DNA of 64,000 bases from Agromyces fucosus (GCF_004134865.1 NZ_SDPO01000001.1:558001-622000); one strand, 5' to 3'; shown: positions 26,569-39,730, counted from the stretch's first letter. Made by a program: numbers and translations. The notes: generated from the sequence alone by a model not told the origin.

Positions 26569-26596
26569 TGACTTCACCCCGTGCGCCGCGTAGATT
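26569..26596 (+). promoter_or_regulatory. Candidate promoter of the sulfurtransferase-sufE unit
   Basis: TGACTT (26569-26574) and TAGATT (26591-26596) are separated by 16 bases, about 75 bases before the sulfurtransferase start. Confidence 0.4.
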
Positions 26597-26671
26597 CGTG
26601 GTGGACAGGTGATCAGCCTAGTCCGCTCCCCTCGAACACCCCGCCGACCAGGCGATCCCAGGAGGTACCCC

Positions 26672-27571
26672 ATGTCCGCCGAGTTCGATGCCGCAGGCAA
26701 GCTCGCCGAGTACGCGCACCCCGAGCGTCTCGTCACCACCGAATGGCTCGCAGAGCACTTCGGCGAACCCGGGTTGGTCGTCGTCGAATCCGATGAAGAC
26801 GTGCTGCTCTACGAAACCGGGCACATCCCCGGCGCCGTGAAGATCGACTGGCACCTCGACCTCAACGACCCGGTGGTGCGCGACTACGTGAACGGCGAGC
26901 AGTTCGCCGCCCTCGCCGGTTCGAAGGGCATCGCCCGCGACACGACCGTCGTCATCTACGGCGACAAGAACAACTGGTGGGCCGCCTACGCGCTCTGGGT
27001 GTTCACCCTCTTCGGGCACGAAGACGTGCGCCTCCTCGACGGCGGCCGCGACCTCTGGATCGCCGAGGGCCGCGAGATCACGACGGCGGCTCCCGAGGTG
27101 ACTCCGGTCGAGTACCCCGTGGTCGAGCGCGACGACAGCGCCGTACGCGCCTACAAGGACGACGTGCTCGCGCACTTCGGCAACCCGCTCATCGACGTGC
27201 GCTCCCCCGAGGAGTACAACGGTGAGCGCACGACCGCCCCCGCCTACCCCGAAGAGGGCGCGCTTCGCGCCGGGCACATCCCGACTGCGGCATCCGTGCC
27301 GTGGGCGCGCGCCGCGGCATCCGACGGCACGTTCAAGTCGCGGGCCGAACTCGACGCGATCTACCGCGACGAGGTCGGTCTCGCCGACGGCGACGACATC
27401 ATCGCCTACTGCCGCATCGGCGAACGCTCGAGCCACACGTGGTTCGTGCTGAACCACCTGCTCGGCTTCGAGAAGGTGCGCAACTACGACGGCTCGTGGA
27501 CCGAGTGGGGCAGCGCCGTACGCGTGCCGATCGTCACCGGCGACGCACGCGGCGAGGCGCCGAAGCGCTGA
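26672..27571 (+). CDS. Thiosulfate sulfurtransferase (two-domain rhodanese)
   Basis: 299-residue protein with two rhodanese domains: an inactive N-terminal one ([13 protein letters not shown], about residues 1-130) and a catalytic C-terminal one with Cys247 in the loop [11 protein letters not shown]. This loop matches actinobacterial SseA/CysA-type thiosulfate sulfurtransferases. A strong AGGAGG site lies 6 bases before ATG 26672. The SufE gene follows 46 bases later, so the pair probably handles sulfane sulfur. Confidence 0.93.
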   Translation: MSAEFDAAGKLAEYAHPERLVTTEWLAEHFGEPGLVVVESDEDVLLYETGHIPGAVKIDWHLDLNDPVVRDYVNGEQFAALAGSKGIARDTTVVIYGDKNNWWAAYALWVFTLFGHEDVRLLDGGRDLWIAEGREITTAAPEVTPVEYPVVERDDSAVRAYKDDVLAHFGNPLIDVRSPEEYNGERTTAPAYPEEGALRAGHIPTAASVPWARAAASDGTFKSRAELDAIYRDEVGLADGDDIIAYCRIGERSSHTWFVLNHLLGFEKVRNYDGSWTEWGSAVRVPIVTGDARGEAPKR

Positions 27572-27617
27572 CGCCCGGCGGGCCGGGTCGCTGCACGACA
27601 TGGGAGAATGGATCCCG

Positions 27618-28058
27618 ATGAACGCGACGACCCTGCCCGCACGACTCGCCGAGACCCGCGACGACTTCCTCGCCCTCGGCGTGCGCGACCGCCTGCAACT
27701 GCTGCTCGAGTTCTCGAACGAGCTGCCCGAGCTGCCCGAGCGCTACGCCGACCACCCCGACCTGTTCGAGCGGGTCGAGGAGTGCCAGTCGCCCGTGTTC
27801 ATCTTCGTCGAGGTCCTCGACGATCGCGTGCACCTCTTCGCCACGGCGCCGGCCGAGTCGCCGACCACACGCGGGTTCGCCTCGATCCTCGTGCAGGGAC
27901 TCGACGGGCTCACGGCCGACGAGGTGCTCGACGTGCCCGCCGACTACCCGCAGTCGCTCGGCCTCGGCGAGGCGGTGTCCCCGCTGCGCGTGCGCGGCAT
28001 GACCGGCATGCTCGGCCGCATCAAGCGGCAGGTGCGGGAGCGCGTCGCCGCCGCATAG
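27618..28058 (+). CDS. sufE: SufE family sulfur acceptor protein
   Basis: 146-residue SufE-fold protein; Cys56 in RVEECQSPVF is the expected persulfide acceptor. SufE accepts sulfur from cysteine desulfurases and, with SufS, feeds iron-sulfur cluster assembly; members next to rhodanese genes are a recurrent actinobacterial pair. Start ATG 27618 with GGGAG about 11 bases upstream; ATG 27600 in frame is the alternative. No suf operon is in the window. Confidence 0.9.
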   Translation: MNATTLPARLAETRDDFLALGVRDRLQLLLEFSNELPELPERYADHPDLFERVEECQSPVFIFVEVLDDRVHLFATAPAESPTTRGFASILVQGLDGLTADEVLDVPADYPQSLGLGEAVSPLRVRGMTGMLGRIKRQVRERVAAA

Positions 28059-28083
28059 GCCCGGCCACGCGCTCGCGTCGGCC

Positions 28084-29301
28084 TCAGCCGACGATCTCGG
28101 CCTCGTCGCCGAACGTCGCCGGCGCGAGCGAATCGCGGCGTTCCAGCCAGGACCGGATGAGCCCCGTCCAACGCTCGGGCTCGGCGTTCCACAGTTTCGT
28201 GTGCCGCGGTCCCTCGAACACCTCGAACTCGATCAGGTCGGGCCGGGCCGCGGCGAACCGGCGAGACCCGTCGATCGGCACGAACCCGTCGTCGACGCTG
28301 TGCATGAGGAGCATGGGCACGTCGAACTCGTCGGCTCGCGCAACGGGGTCGAGCTCCAGGACGTCGATCGGGGCCGCGATGCCGGTGAGGCCGGCGCCGA
28401 GCGGTCCGCCGAGCACACGGACGACGAGGTCGCCGAGTTCCGGCGGCATGCGGTTCAGCGTGCCCTGGAATCGCAGGATGTCGGTCCAGTCGATCGCGGG
28501 CGAGTCGAGCATGACCCCCACGAGCCGCTCTCGCACCTCCGCCGATCGCAGCACCGCCTGCAGCGCGATCGCGCCGCCCATCGACCAGCCCATGAGCACG
28601 ATCTCCTCGGCGCCGTGCTCGACGGCGAACCTCGTCGCCGCGACCACATCGACCCACTCGGTGCCGCCGAGACCGTACTTGCGGTCTTCGCTCTCGGGCG
28701 CCTCACCGTCGTTGCGGTACGTGATGAGCAGCGAGTTCCACCCCGCGTCGCGGGCCGGCTGCACCGCACGAAGCGTCTCGGGTCGTGTCGCGCCGCGACC
28801 GTGCACCTGGATCACCCATCGCGCCGAGGCATCCGCTGCAGGGATGAGCCATGCGGGAGCCGGGCCGAGCTCGGTGTCGACGACGACGTTCTCGTACGGC
28901 GCATCGAGTTCCCACGGACCGAGGTGGTAGTACCCGTCCATGCGGCCGCGTGTGGCCCGATCGAGCCGGCCGAAGTCGACGGACTCGATCGGGCGGCGCA
29001 CTTCGCGCTCGCCGTCGTCGATGACGTCACCGAGGCGCGCGTGCCCGGTGTCACGATCGAACCAGAGGCCGTATCGTCCGCGCATCCGCGTCTCGTCGGA
29101 GGCGAGCAGGGTGATCTCGCCCGCCGCGAGGTCGACGCGCGCGATGCGGACGTCCTCTTCCCGCCTCTCGGGCGGCGTCACCACCTTGCGGGCGAAGAAC
29201 ACCGCGGTGGCGGCGGTCGCGGCGCCGATCGTCAGGGCGATGAGCCCGACGGCGCCTGCCGCGATCCCGATCGCTGACGCTGCACCGCGCCTTCGTGGCA
29301 T
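28084..29301 (-). CDS. Membrane-anchored alpha/beta hydrolase
   Basis: 405 residues. One N-terminal helix (about 8-37, AIGIAAGAVGLIALTIGAATAATAVFFA) anchors or exports it. The hydrolase core has the oxyanion HGRG (167-170), nucleophile Ser240 in GWSMGG, an acid in HSVDDGFVP near 343 and a histidine in PRHTKLWN near 369. The substrate is unknown; family relatives include FrsA-like and BAAT-like esterases. Divergent from the DUF3000 gene. Convergent with sufE, 25 bases apart. Confidence 0.87.
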   Translation of the reverse strand: MPRRRGAASAIGIAAGAVGLIALTIGAATAATAVFFARKVVTPPERREEDVRIARVDLAAGEITLLASDETRMRGRYGLWFDRDTGHARLGDVIDDGEREVRRPIESVDFGRLDRATRGRMDGYYHLGPWELDAPYENVVVDTELGPAPAWLIPAADASARWVIQVHGRGATRPETLRAVQPARDAGWNSLLITYRNDGEAPESEDRKYGLGGTEWVDVVAATRFAVEHGAEEIVLMGWSMGGAIALQAVLRSAEVRERLVGVMLDSPAIDWTDILRFQGTLNRMPPELGDLVVRVLGGPLGAGLTGIAAPIDVLELDPVARADEFDVPMLLMHSVDDGFVPIDGSRRFAAARPDLIEFEVFEGPRHTKLWNAEPERWTGLIRSWLERRDSLAPATFGDEAEIVG

Positions 29302-29373
29302 TCGTTTCCTCCCGAAGCAGAACCGTGTGCCGGTGGCGCGGCGTGCCGCCGACGCCCCCCGTATCCGAGACTC

Positions 29374-29385
29374 TAGTCTGCACTC
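29374..29385 (+). promoter_or_regulatory. -10 element giving a leaderless DUF3000 mRNA
   Basis: TAGTCT at 29374-29379 ends 6 bases before the GTG at 29386, so transcription should start at or next to the start codon. Leaderless mRNAs are common in actinobacteria. No clear -35 is visible. Confidence 0.45.
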
Positions 29386-29973
29386 GTGCCCGACTCAGCG
29401 CCTCCGCTTCCACCCGAGTTCGAGGCCGCCCTCGAGTCGCTCAGGGCTGCCTCTCCCAGGAGCGAGCTGCGCATCTCTGAGATCCCGGCGCCGGGCTCGC
29501 TGGCGCCGAACGCCGTGGCCCTCTCGGCCGACGTCACGCCGAGCCGTCACGACGACTCCGAGCTCGGCACCGGCCGGTTCGTGCTGCTCTACGACGAGAG
29601 CGAGCCCGAGGCCTGGGGCGGGCGCTTCCGCATCGTCTGCTTCGCACAGGCCCCGCTCGAGACCGACATCGGTCTCGACCCGTTCCTCGCCGACGTCGCG
29701 TGGTCGTGGCTCGTCGACGCCCTCGATGCGAGGGGCGCCAGATACATCGCCGCGTCCGGCACGGCGACGAAGATCCTCTCCACCGGCTTCGGCGAACTCG
29801 CGCGTCAGGGCGACGGCGCGCAGATCGAGCTGCGTGCTTCGTGGACGCCCCTCGACTCGGCCATCGGCCCGCATGTGGAAGGCTGGGCTGAGTTGTTGTG
29901 CATGCTCGCAGGACTGCCGCCCCGATCAGAAGGGGTGACGCCCCTGCCCCGTCGGAGGACGAACCGTGGATGA
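29386..29973 (+). CDS. DUF3000 family protein
   Basis: 195-residue DUF3000 protein: LPPEFEAALESLRAASPRSELRISEIPAPGSLAPNAVALSADV is the family start, and GRFVLLYD, WGGRFRIVCFAQAPLE and LDPFLADVAWSWLVDAL follow. Its function is unknown, but in actinobacteria the gene is regularly followed by the HRDC ribonuclease D gene, as here with an 8-base overlap. This suggests a joint role in RNA metabolism (inference). Confidence 0.88.
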   Translation: MPDSAPPLPPEFEAALESLRAASPRSELRISEIPAPGSLAPNAVALSADVTPSRHDDSELGTGRFVLLYDESEPEAWGGRFRIVCFAQAPLETDIGLDPFLADVAWSWLVDALDARGARYIAASGTATKILSTGFGELARQGDGAQIELRASWTPLDSAIGPHVEGWAELLCMLAGLPPRSEGVTPLPRRRTNRG

Positions 29974-31162
29974 ATTCCAGGTGATCGAGACCCCCGCCGC
30001 CTTCGATGAGGCGGTGGAGCGGCTCCTCGACGGCGAGGGGCCGATCGCGGTCGACGCCGAACGGGCGAGCGGATTCCGCTACTCGCAGCGGGCCTACCTG
30101 ATCCAGATGTTCCGGCGGGGGTCGGGCACCTTCCTCTTCGACCCTCCGCAGATCCCCGACTTCTCGGCACTCCAGGACGCGATCCGCTCCGAGGAGTGGG
30201 TGCTGCACGCCGCCAGCCAAGACCTGGCCTGCCTCCGTGAGGTCGGCCTCGACCCTGAGCGCATCTTCGACACCGAACTCGGCGCGCGCCTGCTCGGCAT
30301 GCCGCGCGTCGGCCTTGCGTCAGTCGTCGAGGAGCTGCTCGACATCAAGCTCGCGAAGGAGCATTCGGCGTCCGATTGGTCGACACGCCCCCTGCCCCAG
30401 TCGTGGCTGAAGTACGCGGCGCTCGACGTCGAACTCCTCGTCGACGTGCGCGAACGGCTCGGCGCCCGACTCGAAGAGGACGGCAAGGCGGAGCTCGCGG
30501 CCGAGGAGTTCGATGCCGTGCTGCACCGAGCCGCGAAGCCGCCGGCCGCCGAGCCCTGGCGACGCCTCTCCGGCATCCACGCCATGCGCAGCCCACGCAA
30601 CCTCGCGGTGGCCCGCGAGCTCTGGCTCTCCCGCGACGCGCTCGCGACCGAGCTCGACGTCGCGCCCGGCCGCCTGGTTCCGGATGCCTCGCTCCTCGCC
30701 GTCGCCCGAACCCTGCCGTCGACGCGGCGCGCCCTCGCCGATCTCCGCGAGTTCAACGGCCGCGCGAGCCGCACCGAGCTCGATCGGTGGTGGGCCGCCG
30801 TGGAGCGCGGACTCGCGACCACCGAGCTGCCGCAGGTGCGGGTGCCGAGCGACGCTCCTCCCCCGCCGCGCGCATGGGCCGCGCGGCATCCCGAAGCGGA
30901 TGCGCGCCTGAGGCTCGCGAAGGCCGCCGTGACCGAGGTCGCCGAGCAGATGAACATGCCGGTCGAGAACCTGCTCACCCCCGACCACCTGCGCAGGGTG
31001 GCGTGGACGCCACCCGCCGACGCGACCGCCGATGCCGTGAGCGAGGCCTTGCTGGCCCTCGGCGCACGCCACTGGCAGGTTGCCGCAACCTCACAGAGAA
31101 TCGCCGATGCATTTGTCGAGGCGGCACAATCCGTCGAGGACGCCACGTCTGAGGGTTCGTAG
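29966..31162 (+). CDS. rnd: Ribonuclease D (DEDD exonuclease with HRDC domains)
   Basis: 398-residue 3'-5' exoribonuclease. DEDD residues: D30 and E32 in IAVDAERASGFRYS, the Asp in LHAASQDLACL near 86, and YAALDVELL near 153 for the last Asp. An HRDC domain follows at about 200-280 (RRLSGIHAMRSPRNLAVARELW), with a second C-terminal HRDC-like part. It probably trims structured RNA 3' ends. Starts GTG 29966 inside the end of the DUF3000 gene. Confidence 0.93.
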   Translation: MDEFQVIETPAAFDEAVERLLDGEGPIAVDAERASGFRYSQRAYLIQMFRRGSGTFLFDPPQIPDFSALQDAIRSEEWVLHAASQDLACLREVGLDPERIFDTELGARLLGMPRVGLASVVEELLDIKLAKEHSASDWSTRPLPQSWLKYAALDVELLVDVRERLGARLEEDGKAELAAEEFDAVLHRAAKPPAAEPWRRLSGIHAMRSPRNLAVARELWLSRDALATELDVAPGRLVPDASLLAVARTLPSTRRALADLREFNGRASRTELDRWWAAVERGLATTELPQVRVPSDAPPPPRAWAARHPEADARLRLAKAAVTEVAEQMNMPVENLLTPDHLRRVAWTPPADATADAVSEALLALGARHWQVAATSQRIADAFVEAAQSVEDATSEGS

Positions 31163-31238
31163 GTTCCGTCAAGCGATTCAGCGCCTCCTCAGCGGCGTTC
31201 GTAGGATCGAAGCATCCTGACCGAAAGTGAGCTGCAGC

Positions 31239-32444
31239 GTGGCTGATCAAGCTGAAGTCGTATTCGTCGACGGGGTCCGCACCCCGTTCGGCAAGGCCGG
31301 CGACAAGGGCATGTACTGGAACACCCGGGCCGATGACCTCGTCGTGAAGGCGATCGTCGGACTCCTCGAGCGCAACCCGAACATCCCGAAGGACCGCATC
31401 GACGACGTCGCCATCGCCGCGACGACCCAGACCGGCGACCAGGGCCTCACCCTCGGCCGCACGGCCGCGATCCTCGCCGGCCTGCCCAAGACCGTGCCGG
31501 GCTTCTCCATCGACCGCATGTGTGCAGGCGCCATGACGGCCGCCGCCATGATGTCGGGCTCGATCGGCTTCGGCATGTACGACATCGCCATCGCCGGCGG
31601 CGTCGAGCACATGGGCCACCACCCCATGGGCTCAGGTGTCGACCCGAACCCCCGTTTCCTCAGCGAGCGCCTCGTCGGCGAGGACGCCCTCGTGATGGGG
31701 GCCACGGCTGAGCGAATCCACGACCGCTTCCCGCAGCTCACGAAGGAGCGCAGCGACCGCTTCGCCCTCGCGAGCCAGCAGAAGACGGCGGCGGCCTACG
31801 CCGCGGGCAAGATCCAGCAGGACCTCGTGCCGGTCGCGATCCGCACCGAAGAGGGCTGGGGACTCGCCACGCGCGACGAGGTCATGCGTCCCGAGACGAC
31901 GCTCGAGGGCCTCGCAGCCCTGAAGACGCCGTTCCGCCCGCACGGCCGCATCACAGCCGGCAACGCCTCGGGCCTGAACGACGGTGCCACCGCTGCGATC
32001 CTCGCCTCGGGCGCCGCAGCGAAGGAGTTCGGCCTCTCGCCGAAGATGAAGCTCGTCAGCTACGCCTTCGCCGGCGTCGACCCCGAGATCATGGGCATCG
32101 GCCCGATCCCCGCCACCGAGAAGGCGCTCCGCAAGGCGGGCCTCTCGATCGAGGACATCGGCATCTTCGAGATGAACGAGGCGTTCGCGGTGCAGGTGCT
32201 CTCCTTCATGGACCACTACGGCATCGCCGACGACGACGCCCGCGTCAACCCGTGGGGCGGCGCGATCGCGGTCGGCCACCCCCTCGCCTCCTCGGGCGTG
32301 CGCCTCATGAACCAGCTCGCGAGCCAGTTCACCGAGCGTCCCGACGTCCGCTACGGCATCACCAGCATGTGCGTCGGCCTCGGCCAGGGCGGCACCATGG
32401 TCTGGGAGAACCCGAACTACGACAAGAAGGCGAAGAAGGCCTGA
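31239..32444 (+). CDS. fadA: Acetyl-CoA C-acyltransferase (thiolase, FadA type)
   Basis: 401-residue thiolase for the last step of fatty acid beta-oxidation. Nucleophile Cys95 (IDRMCAGAM), His347 (GHPLASSG) and Cys378 (SMCVGLGQGG) form the catalytic set. GTG 31239 (VADQAEVVFVDGVRTPFG) is chosen by family start; GTG 31227 is the alternative. TAGGAT at 31202-31207 may be a -10. The stop overlaps the fadB start by one base (TGATG). Confidence 0.95.
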   Translation: MADQAEVVFVDGVRTPFGKAGDKGMYWNTRADDLVVKAIVGLLERNPNIPKDRIDDVAIAATTQTGDQGLTLGRTAAILAGLPKTVPGFSIDRMCAGAMTAAAMMSGSIGFGMYDIAIAGGVEHMGHHPMGSGVDPNPRFLSERLVGEDALVMGATAERIHDRFPQLTKERSDRFALASQQKTAAAYAAGKIQQDLVPVAIRTEEGWGLATRDEVMRPETTLEGLAALKTPFRPHGRITAGNASGLNDGATAAILASGAAAKEFGLSPKMKLVSYAFAGVDPEIMGIGPIPATEKALRKAGLSIEDIGIFEMNEAFAVQVLSFMDHYGIADDDARVNPWGGAIAVGHPLASSGVRLMNQLASQFTERPDVRYGITSMCVGLGQGGTMVWENPNYDKKAKKA

Positions 32445-34582
32445 TGACCGACTACACGAAGATCGACTTCGACTCGCTCGCCGCCCTCTCCGACGACGAG
32501 GTCGTCACGCACTCCTTCGTGCGCGACGTGCCGATCTCGGGCGGCAAGACGCTCGCCCTCGTCACGCTCGACAACGGCCGTGACCACACCCGTCCGAACA
32601 CCCTCGGCCCGGTCTCGCTGCTCGAGTACGCGAAGACCCTCGACGAGCTGAAGGCGCGCGCCGCAGCCGGCGAGATCCACGCCGTGGCGATCACGGGCAA
32701 GCCGTTCATCCTCGCCGCGGGCGCCGACCTGTCGAAGGTCGCCGAGATCCCCGACCGCGACACCGCGCGGAAGATGGGCCAGCTCGGCCACTTCGCGCTC
32801 GGCAAGGCATCGGAACTCGGCGTCCCGTCGTTCGTGTTCATCAACGGCCTCGCTCTCGGCGGCGGCCTCGAGATCGCGCTGAACGCCGACTACCGCACTG
32901 TGGATGCCTCGGTGCCCGCCGTGGCCCTCCCCGAGGTGTTCCTCGGCCTCATCCCCGGTTGGGGCGGCGCGTACCTGCTGCCGAACCTCATCGGCATCGA
33001 GAACGCCCTCAAGGTCGTCATCGAGAACCCGCTGAAGCAGAACCGCACGATGAAGGCCGACGACGTGATGGAGCTCGGCATCGCCGACGCGAAGTTCGAC
33101 TCGGTCGCCTTCCTCGAGGACTCGATCAAGTGGGCCGACGGCGTCGTCTCCGGCCGCATCAAGGTGAAGCGCCCGAACGAGCCCGGCAAGGTCGAGCGCC
33201 TCGTCAAGTGGGATGCCGCGATCGCGATCGCCACGAAGATGCTGAAGAGCCGCATCGGCTCGGTTCCGAAGTCGCCGTACGCGGCGCTCGAGCTCATGAA
33301 GGCCGCCAAGAGCGGCACGAAGGCCGAGGGCTTCGAACGCGAAGACGAGGTGCTCTCCGAGCTCATCGTCGGCGACCAGCTCCAGGCCTCGATCTACGCC
33401 TTCAACCTCGTGCAGAAGCGGGCCAAGCGCCCCGCGGGCGCGCCCGACAAGGCGATCGCCAAGAAGGTCACGAAGGTCGGCGTGCTCGGTGCCGGCTACA
33501 TGGCGAGCCAGCTCGCCCTGCTCTTCGTGCGCCGCCTGCGCGTGCCGGTCGTCATCACCGACATCGACCAGGCACGCGTCGACAAGGGCGTGGCCTACAT
33601 CGCGGAAGAGATCGACAAGCTCCTCGAGAAGGGCCGCATCTCCCCCGACGAGGCCAACCGCCTGAAGGCGCTCGTCACGGGCACCACCGACAAGGCCGAC
33701 TTCGCCGACTGCGACTGGGTCATCGAGGCCGTCTTCGAAGAGCTCGAGATCAAGCAGAACGTCTTCGCCGAGGTGGAGCAGTTCATCTCGCCCGAGGCCG
33801 TGCTCGCCACGAACACCTCGTCGCTGTCGGTCGAGCAGATCGGCGCGAAGCTCGCGCACCCCGAGCGCCTCGTGGGCTTCCACTTCTTCACCCCGGTCGC
33901 GGTCATGCCGCTGATCGAGGTCGTGAAGACGCCGCACACCGATGAGGCGACGCTGTCGACCGCCATGGTGACCGCGAAGAACCTGCGGAAGAACGCCGTG
34001 ATCACGGCTGACACGCCCGGCTTCGTCGTCAACCGGCTCCTGGCCGTGCTGCTCGGCGAGGCGATGCGCGCGGTCGACGAGGGCACCTCGTTCCAGACCG
34101 TCGACGAGGCGATCGCACCGCTCGGCCTGCCAATGGCCCCGTCGGCGCTGCTCGACCTCGTGGGCCTGAAGGTCGGCGCGCACGTGCTCGACACCCACCA
34201 CGCCGCGTTCCCCGAGCGGTTCTACCGCAGCGAGAACCTGCACAAGCTCGCCGACTACGGCAAGCTGCTCGACAAGGACGACAAGGGCAAGGTCAAGGGC
34301 TTCGACAAGGGCGCCCTGAAGCTCGTCGCCGGCGGCAAGAACCCGCGCTCGGCCGACGAGATCCTCGTGGCCCTGCAAGACGGTCTCGCCCGCGAGGTTC
34401 GCCTCATGCTCGACGGCGGGGTCGTGGCAGCTGCCGAGGACATCGACCTCTGCATGGTGCTCGGCGCCGGCTTCCCGTTCCAGATGGGCGGCCTGACGCC
34501 GTACCTCGACCGGGTCGGCGCGTCCGAGCGGGTCTTCGGCGACACGTTCCACCACCCGACGATCACGGGCGTGGGCGCGTAG
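32444..34582 (+). CDS. fadB: Fatty acid oxidation multifunctional enzyme (enoyl-CoA hydratase/3-hydroxyacyl-CoA dehydrogenase)
   Basis: 712-residue fusion. The N-terminal crotonase domain (about 1-300) has NGLALGGGLEIAL and LPEVFLGLIPGWGG. The dehydrogenase part has the Rossmann motif GVLGAGYMASQLA near 345-357, NTSSLSVEQIG, HFFTPVAVMPLIEVV and a C-terminal helical domain. It converts trans-2-enoyl-CoA to 3-ketoacyl-CoA, which FadA cleaves. Translationally coupled to fadA. A strong terminator follows. Confidence 0.95.
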   Translation: MTDYTKIDFDSLAALSDDEVVTHSFVRDVPISGGKTLALVTLDNGRDHTRPNTLGPVSLLEYAKTLDELKARAAAGEIHAVAITGKPFILAAGADLSKVAEIPDRDTARKMGQLGHFALGKASELGVPSFVFINGLALGGGLEIALNADYRTVDASVPAVALPEVFLGLIPGWGGAYLLPNLIGIENALKVVIENPLKQNRTMKADDVMELGIADAKFDSVAFLEDSIKWADGVVSGRIKVKRPNEPGKVERLVKWDAAIAIATKMLKSRIGSVPKSPYAALELMKAAKSGTKAEGFEREDEVLSELIVGDQLQASIYAFNLVQKRAKRPAGAPDKAIAKKVTKVGVLGAGYMASQLALLFVRRLRVPVVITDIDQARVDKGVAYIAEEIDKLLEKGRISPDEANRLKALVTGTTDKADFADCDWVIEAVFEELEIKQNVFAEVEQFISPEAVLATNTSSLSVEQIGAKLAHPERLVGFHFFTPVAVMPLIEVVKTPHTDEATLSTAMVTAKNLRKNAVITADTPGFVVNRLLAVLLGEAMRAVDEGTSFQTVDEAIAPLGLPMAPSALLDLVGLKVGAHVLDTHHAAFPERFYRSENLHKLADYGKLLDKDDKGKVKGFDKGALKLVAGGKNPRSADEILVALQDGLAREVRLMLDGGVVAAAEDIDLCMVLGAGFPFQMGGLTPYLDRVGASERVFGDTFHHPTITGVGA

Positions 34583-34599
34583 CCACCAGCTCGACGAGG

Positions 34600-34629
34600 A
34601 ACGGCCCCTGGCGAGAGCCAGGGGCCGTT
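34600..34629 (+). terminator. Terminator of the fadAB operon
   Basis: AACGGCCCCTGGC (34600-34612), loop GAGA, GCCAGGGGCCGTT (34617-34629): a perfect 13-bp stem 17 bases after the fadB stop, between convergent fadB and dxs. The tail CCTCGTT has few T, but the stem is very stable. Confidence 0.8.
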
Positions 34630-34709
34630 CCTCGTTCCGGGCGCTGCACACGCCGGGGCATCCGCTCACTGCGGCTCGCGTCGCGCGAGCGCGAACAGGG
34701 GCGCTCGCG

Positions 34710-36659
34710 TCAGACGCGCGGCTGCGGGCGCGTGTCGGTCGAGACGCCCGTATCGACGCCGGCACCGCGCGCATGCGGCAGCTTCGAGCCGAGCACCATC
34801 GCGGTGACGTCGCGCGCGATGTGCTGCGGCGTGAGGCCGACGCGCTCGAGGATGTCGCCGCGCGAGCCGTGATCGAGGAACTCGTCGGGCAGGCCGAGCT
34901 CGGTCACCGCGGTGTCGACTCCGGCCTCCCGCAGGTCTTGGCGGATGCGTGTTCCGATGCCGCCGACGCGGATGCCGTCTTCGATGCTGACGACGAGGCG
35001 GTGCTCCGCTGCGAGCTCCATGATGCTGCGGGGCACCGGCACGACCCAGCGGGGGTCGACCACGGTGGCGCTGATGCCCTGCGCCTCGAGACGCTCGGCG
35101 ACCTGGAGACCGGTCTCTGCCATCGGGCCGACGGTGACGATGAGCACGTCCTTGCGCTCCGACTCGGCGAGCACGTCGACGCCGTCGTCGGTGCGCCGCA
35201 CCGCGTCGAAGTCGACGCCGACGGTGCCCTTCGGGAAGCGGATGACGGTGGGCGCGTCGTCGACGGCGACGGCCTCGCCGAGCTCTTCGACGAGACGGAC
35301 CGAATCACGGGGCGCCGCGATGCGGATGCCGGGGACCACCTGCAGGATCGAGAGATCCCAGACGCCGTGGTGGCTGGGCCCGTCGGGACCGGTCACGCCG
35401 GCGCGGTCGAGCACGAAGGTGACGCCCGCCTTGTGCAGCGCGACGTCCATCAGCACCTGGTCGAAGGCCCGATTGATGAAGGTCGCGTAGACGGCGACGA
35501 CCGGGTGCAGCCCACCGAATGCGAGACCCGCAGCGGATGTCGCGGCGTGCTGTTCGGCGATGCCGACGTCGAACACGCGGCTCGGGAACCGCTCGGCCAT
35601 ACGGTGCAGGCCGGTCGGGCGCAGCATCGCCGCGGTGATGCCCACGAGGCGATCGTTGCTCTCGGCGAGGTGCACGAGCTCGTCGGCGAAGACGCTCGTC
35701 CACGACGGCGCCGACGCCGTCTCGAGGGACTCCCCGGTCTCGGGGTCGATCTGGCCGACGGCGTGGAACTGGTCGGCCGCGTCGCGCAGGGCCGGTTCGT
35801 AACCACGGCCCTTGTCGGTGATCGCGTGCACGATGACCGGCGCCCCGTAGTCTCTCGCCTGTCGGAGCGCCTCCTCCATGGCGTGTTCGTCGTGCCCGTC
35901 GATGGGCCCGATGTACTTGATGTCGAGGTTCGAATACAGTGCCTCGTTGTTGGTGAAGCGGGCCAGGAACCCGTGCAGACCGCCGCGAACACCGCGATAG
36001 AGCGCCCTGGCCGGTGCACCCATGCGGTCGAACGCGCGGCGACTCGAGAGGTGCAGGTTGCGGTAGGTCTGCTTCGTGCGCACGGTGTTCAGGAAGCGCG
36101 CCATGCCGCCGATCGTCGGGGCGTAGGAGCGACCGTTGTCGTTGACGACGACGATGAGCTTGCGCGTGTTGTCGTCGGAGATGTTGTTGAGCGCCTCCCA
36201 CGTCATGCCGCCCGTGAGCGCGCCGTCGCCGACGACCGCGATGACGTGCCGGTCATGCTGGCCGGTCATCTCGAAGGCCTTGGAGATGCCGTCGGCCCAC
36301 GACAGCGAGCTCGAAGCATGAGAGCTCTCGACGATGTCGTGCTCGGACTCGGAGCGCTGAGGGTAGCCCGCGAGGCCGCCCGTCTTGCGGATCGTGGAGA
36401 GGTCGCGCCGCCCCGTCAGCAGCTTGTGCACGTACGACTGGTGCCCGGTGTCGAAGACGACGGCGTCGCGCGGCGACTCGAACACCCGGTGGATCGCGAT
36501 CGTGAGCTCGACGACCCCGAGGTTCGGTCCGAGATGGCCACCCGTCTTCGAGACGGACTCGACGAGGTACTCGCGGATCTCGCGCGCCAACTGATCGACC
36601 TGTTCGGGACTCAGCGCGTCGAGATCACGAGGTCCCGAAATGGTCTCGAGCAGGGTCAT
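34710..36659 (-). CDS. dxs: 1-deoxy-D-xylulose-5-phosphate synthase
   Basis: 649-residue thiamine-diphosphate enzyme that joins pyruvate and glyceraldehyde 3-phosphate, the first step of the MEP isoprenoid pathway. [25 protein letters not shown], the ThDP motif [16 protein letters not shown], and [12 protein letters not shown] are intact; the C-terminal transketolase domain is complete. ATG start at 36659 with GGAGGC upstream. A short unconserved tail follows HARGAG. Lies downstream of acnA but behind its terminator. Confidence 0.96.
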   Translation of the reverse strand: MTLLETISGPRDLDALSPEQVDQLAREIREYLVESVSKTGGHLGPNLGVVELTIAIHRVFESPRDAVVFDTGHQSYVHKLLTGRRDLSTIRKTGGLAGYPQRSESEHDIVESSHASSSLSWADGISKAFEMTGQHDRHVIAVVGDGALTGGMTWEALNNISDDNTRKLIVVVNDNGRSYAPTIGGMARFLNTVRTKQTYRNLHLSSRRAFDRMGAPARALYRGVRGGLHGFLARFTNNEALYSNLDIKYIGPIDGHDEHAMEEALRQARDYGAPVIVHAITDKGRGYEPALRDAADQFHAVGQIDPETGESLETASAPSWTSVFADELVHLAESNDRLVGITAAMLRPTGLHRMAERFPSRVFDVGIAEQHAATSAAGLAFGGLHPVVAVYATFINRAFDQVLMDVALHKAGVTFVLDRAGVTGPDGPSHHGVWDLSILQVVPGIRIAAPRDSVRLVEELGEAVAVDDAPTVIRFPKGTVGVDFDAVRRTDDGVDVLAESERKDVLIVTVGPMAETGLQVAERLEAQGISATVVDPRWVVPVPRSIMELAAEHRLVVSIEDGIRVGGIGTRIRQDLREAGVDTAVTELGLPDEFLDHGSRGDILERVGLTPQHIARDVTAMVLGSKLPHARGAGVDTGVSTDTRPQPRV

Positions 36660-36742
36660 GCAATTGCCTCCGAAGGGTTGCGGGCGGTGCCGCTGGACGG
36701 GACGAGTCTACGCCGGGCTGGCTGCGAAGCCGGGCAGAGAAG

Positions 36743-36771
36743 GGGGCGATCGGCAAGATGCCGACCGCCCC
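36743..36771 (-). terminator. Terminator of acnA
   Basis: On the reverse strand GGGGCGGTCGGCA (36771-36759), loop TCT, TGCCGATCGCCCC (36755-36743): a 13-bp stem with one G-U pair, followed by CTTCTCT. It is 18 bases after the acnA stop. Confidence 0.8.
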
Positions 36772-36788
36772 GAATCTCTGTGCGCGTG

Positions 36789-39599
<2,811 letters not shown>

Positions 39600-39730
39600 G
39601 ATGTCCTCTCCTTCGCGGATGCCGCCGGACATGCAGGCGGCACTCCATCTTCTCCGTCAGACATGGGGCTGTTCCAGCAAGGGTAACCTAAGCCACTCGC
39701 CCGCCGACAGGCCTCGCACGGTGTGCGGAT

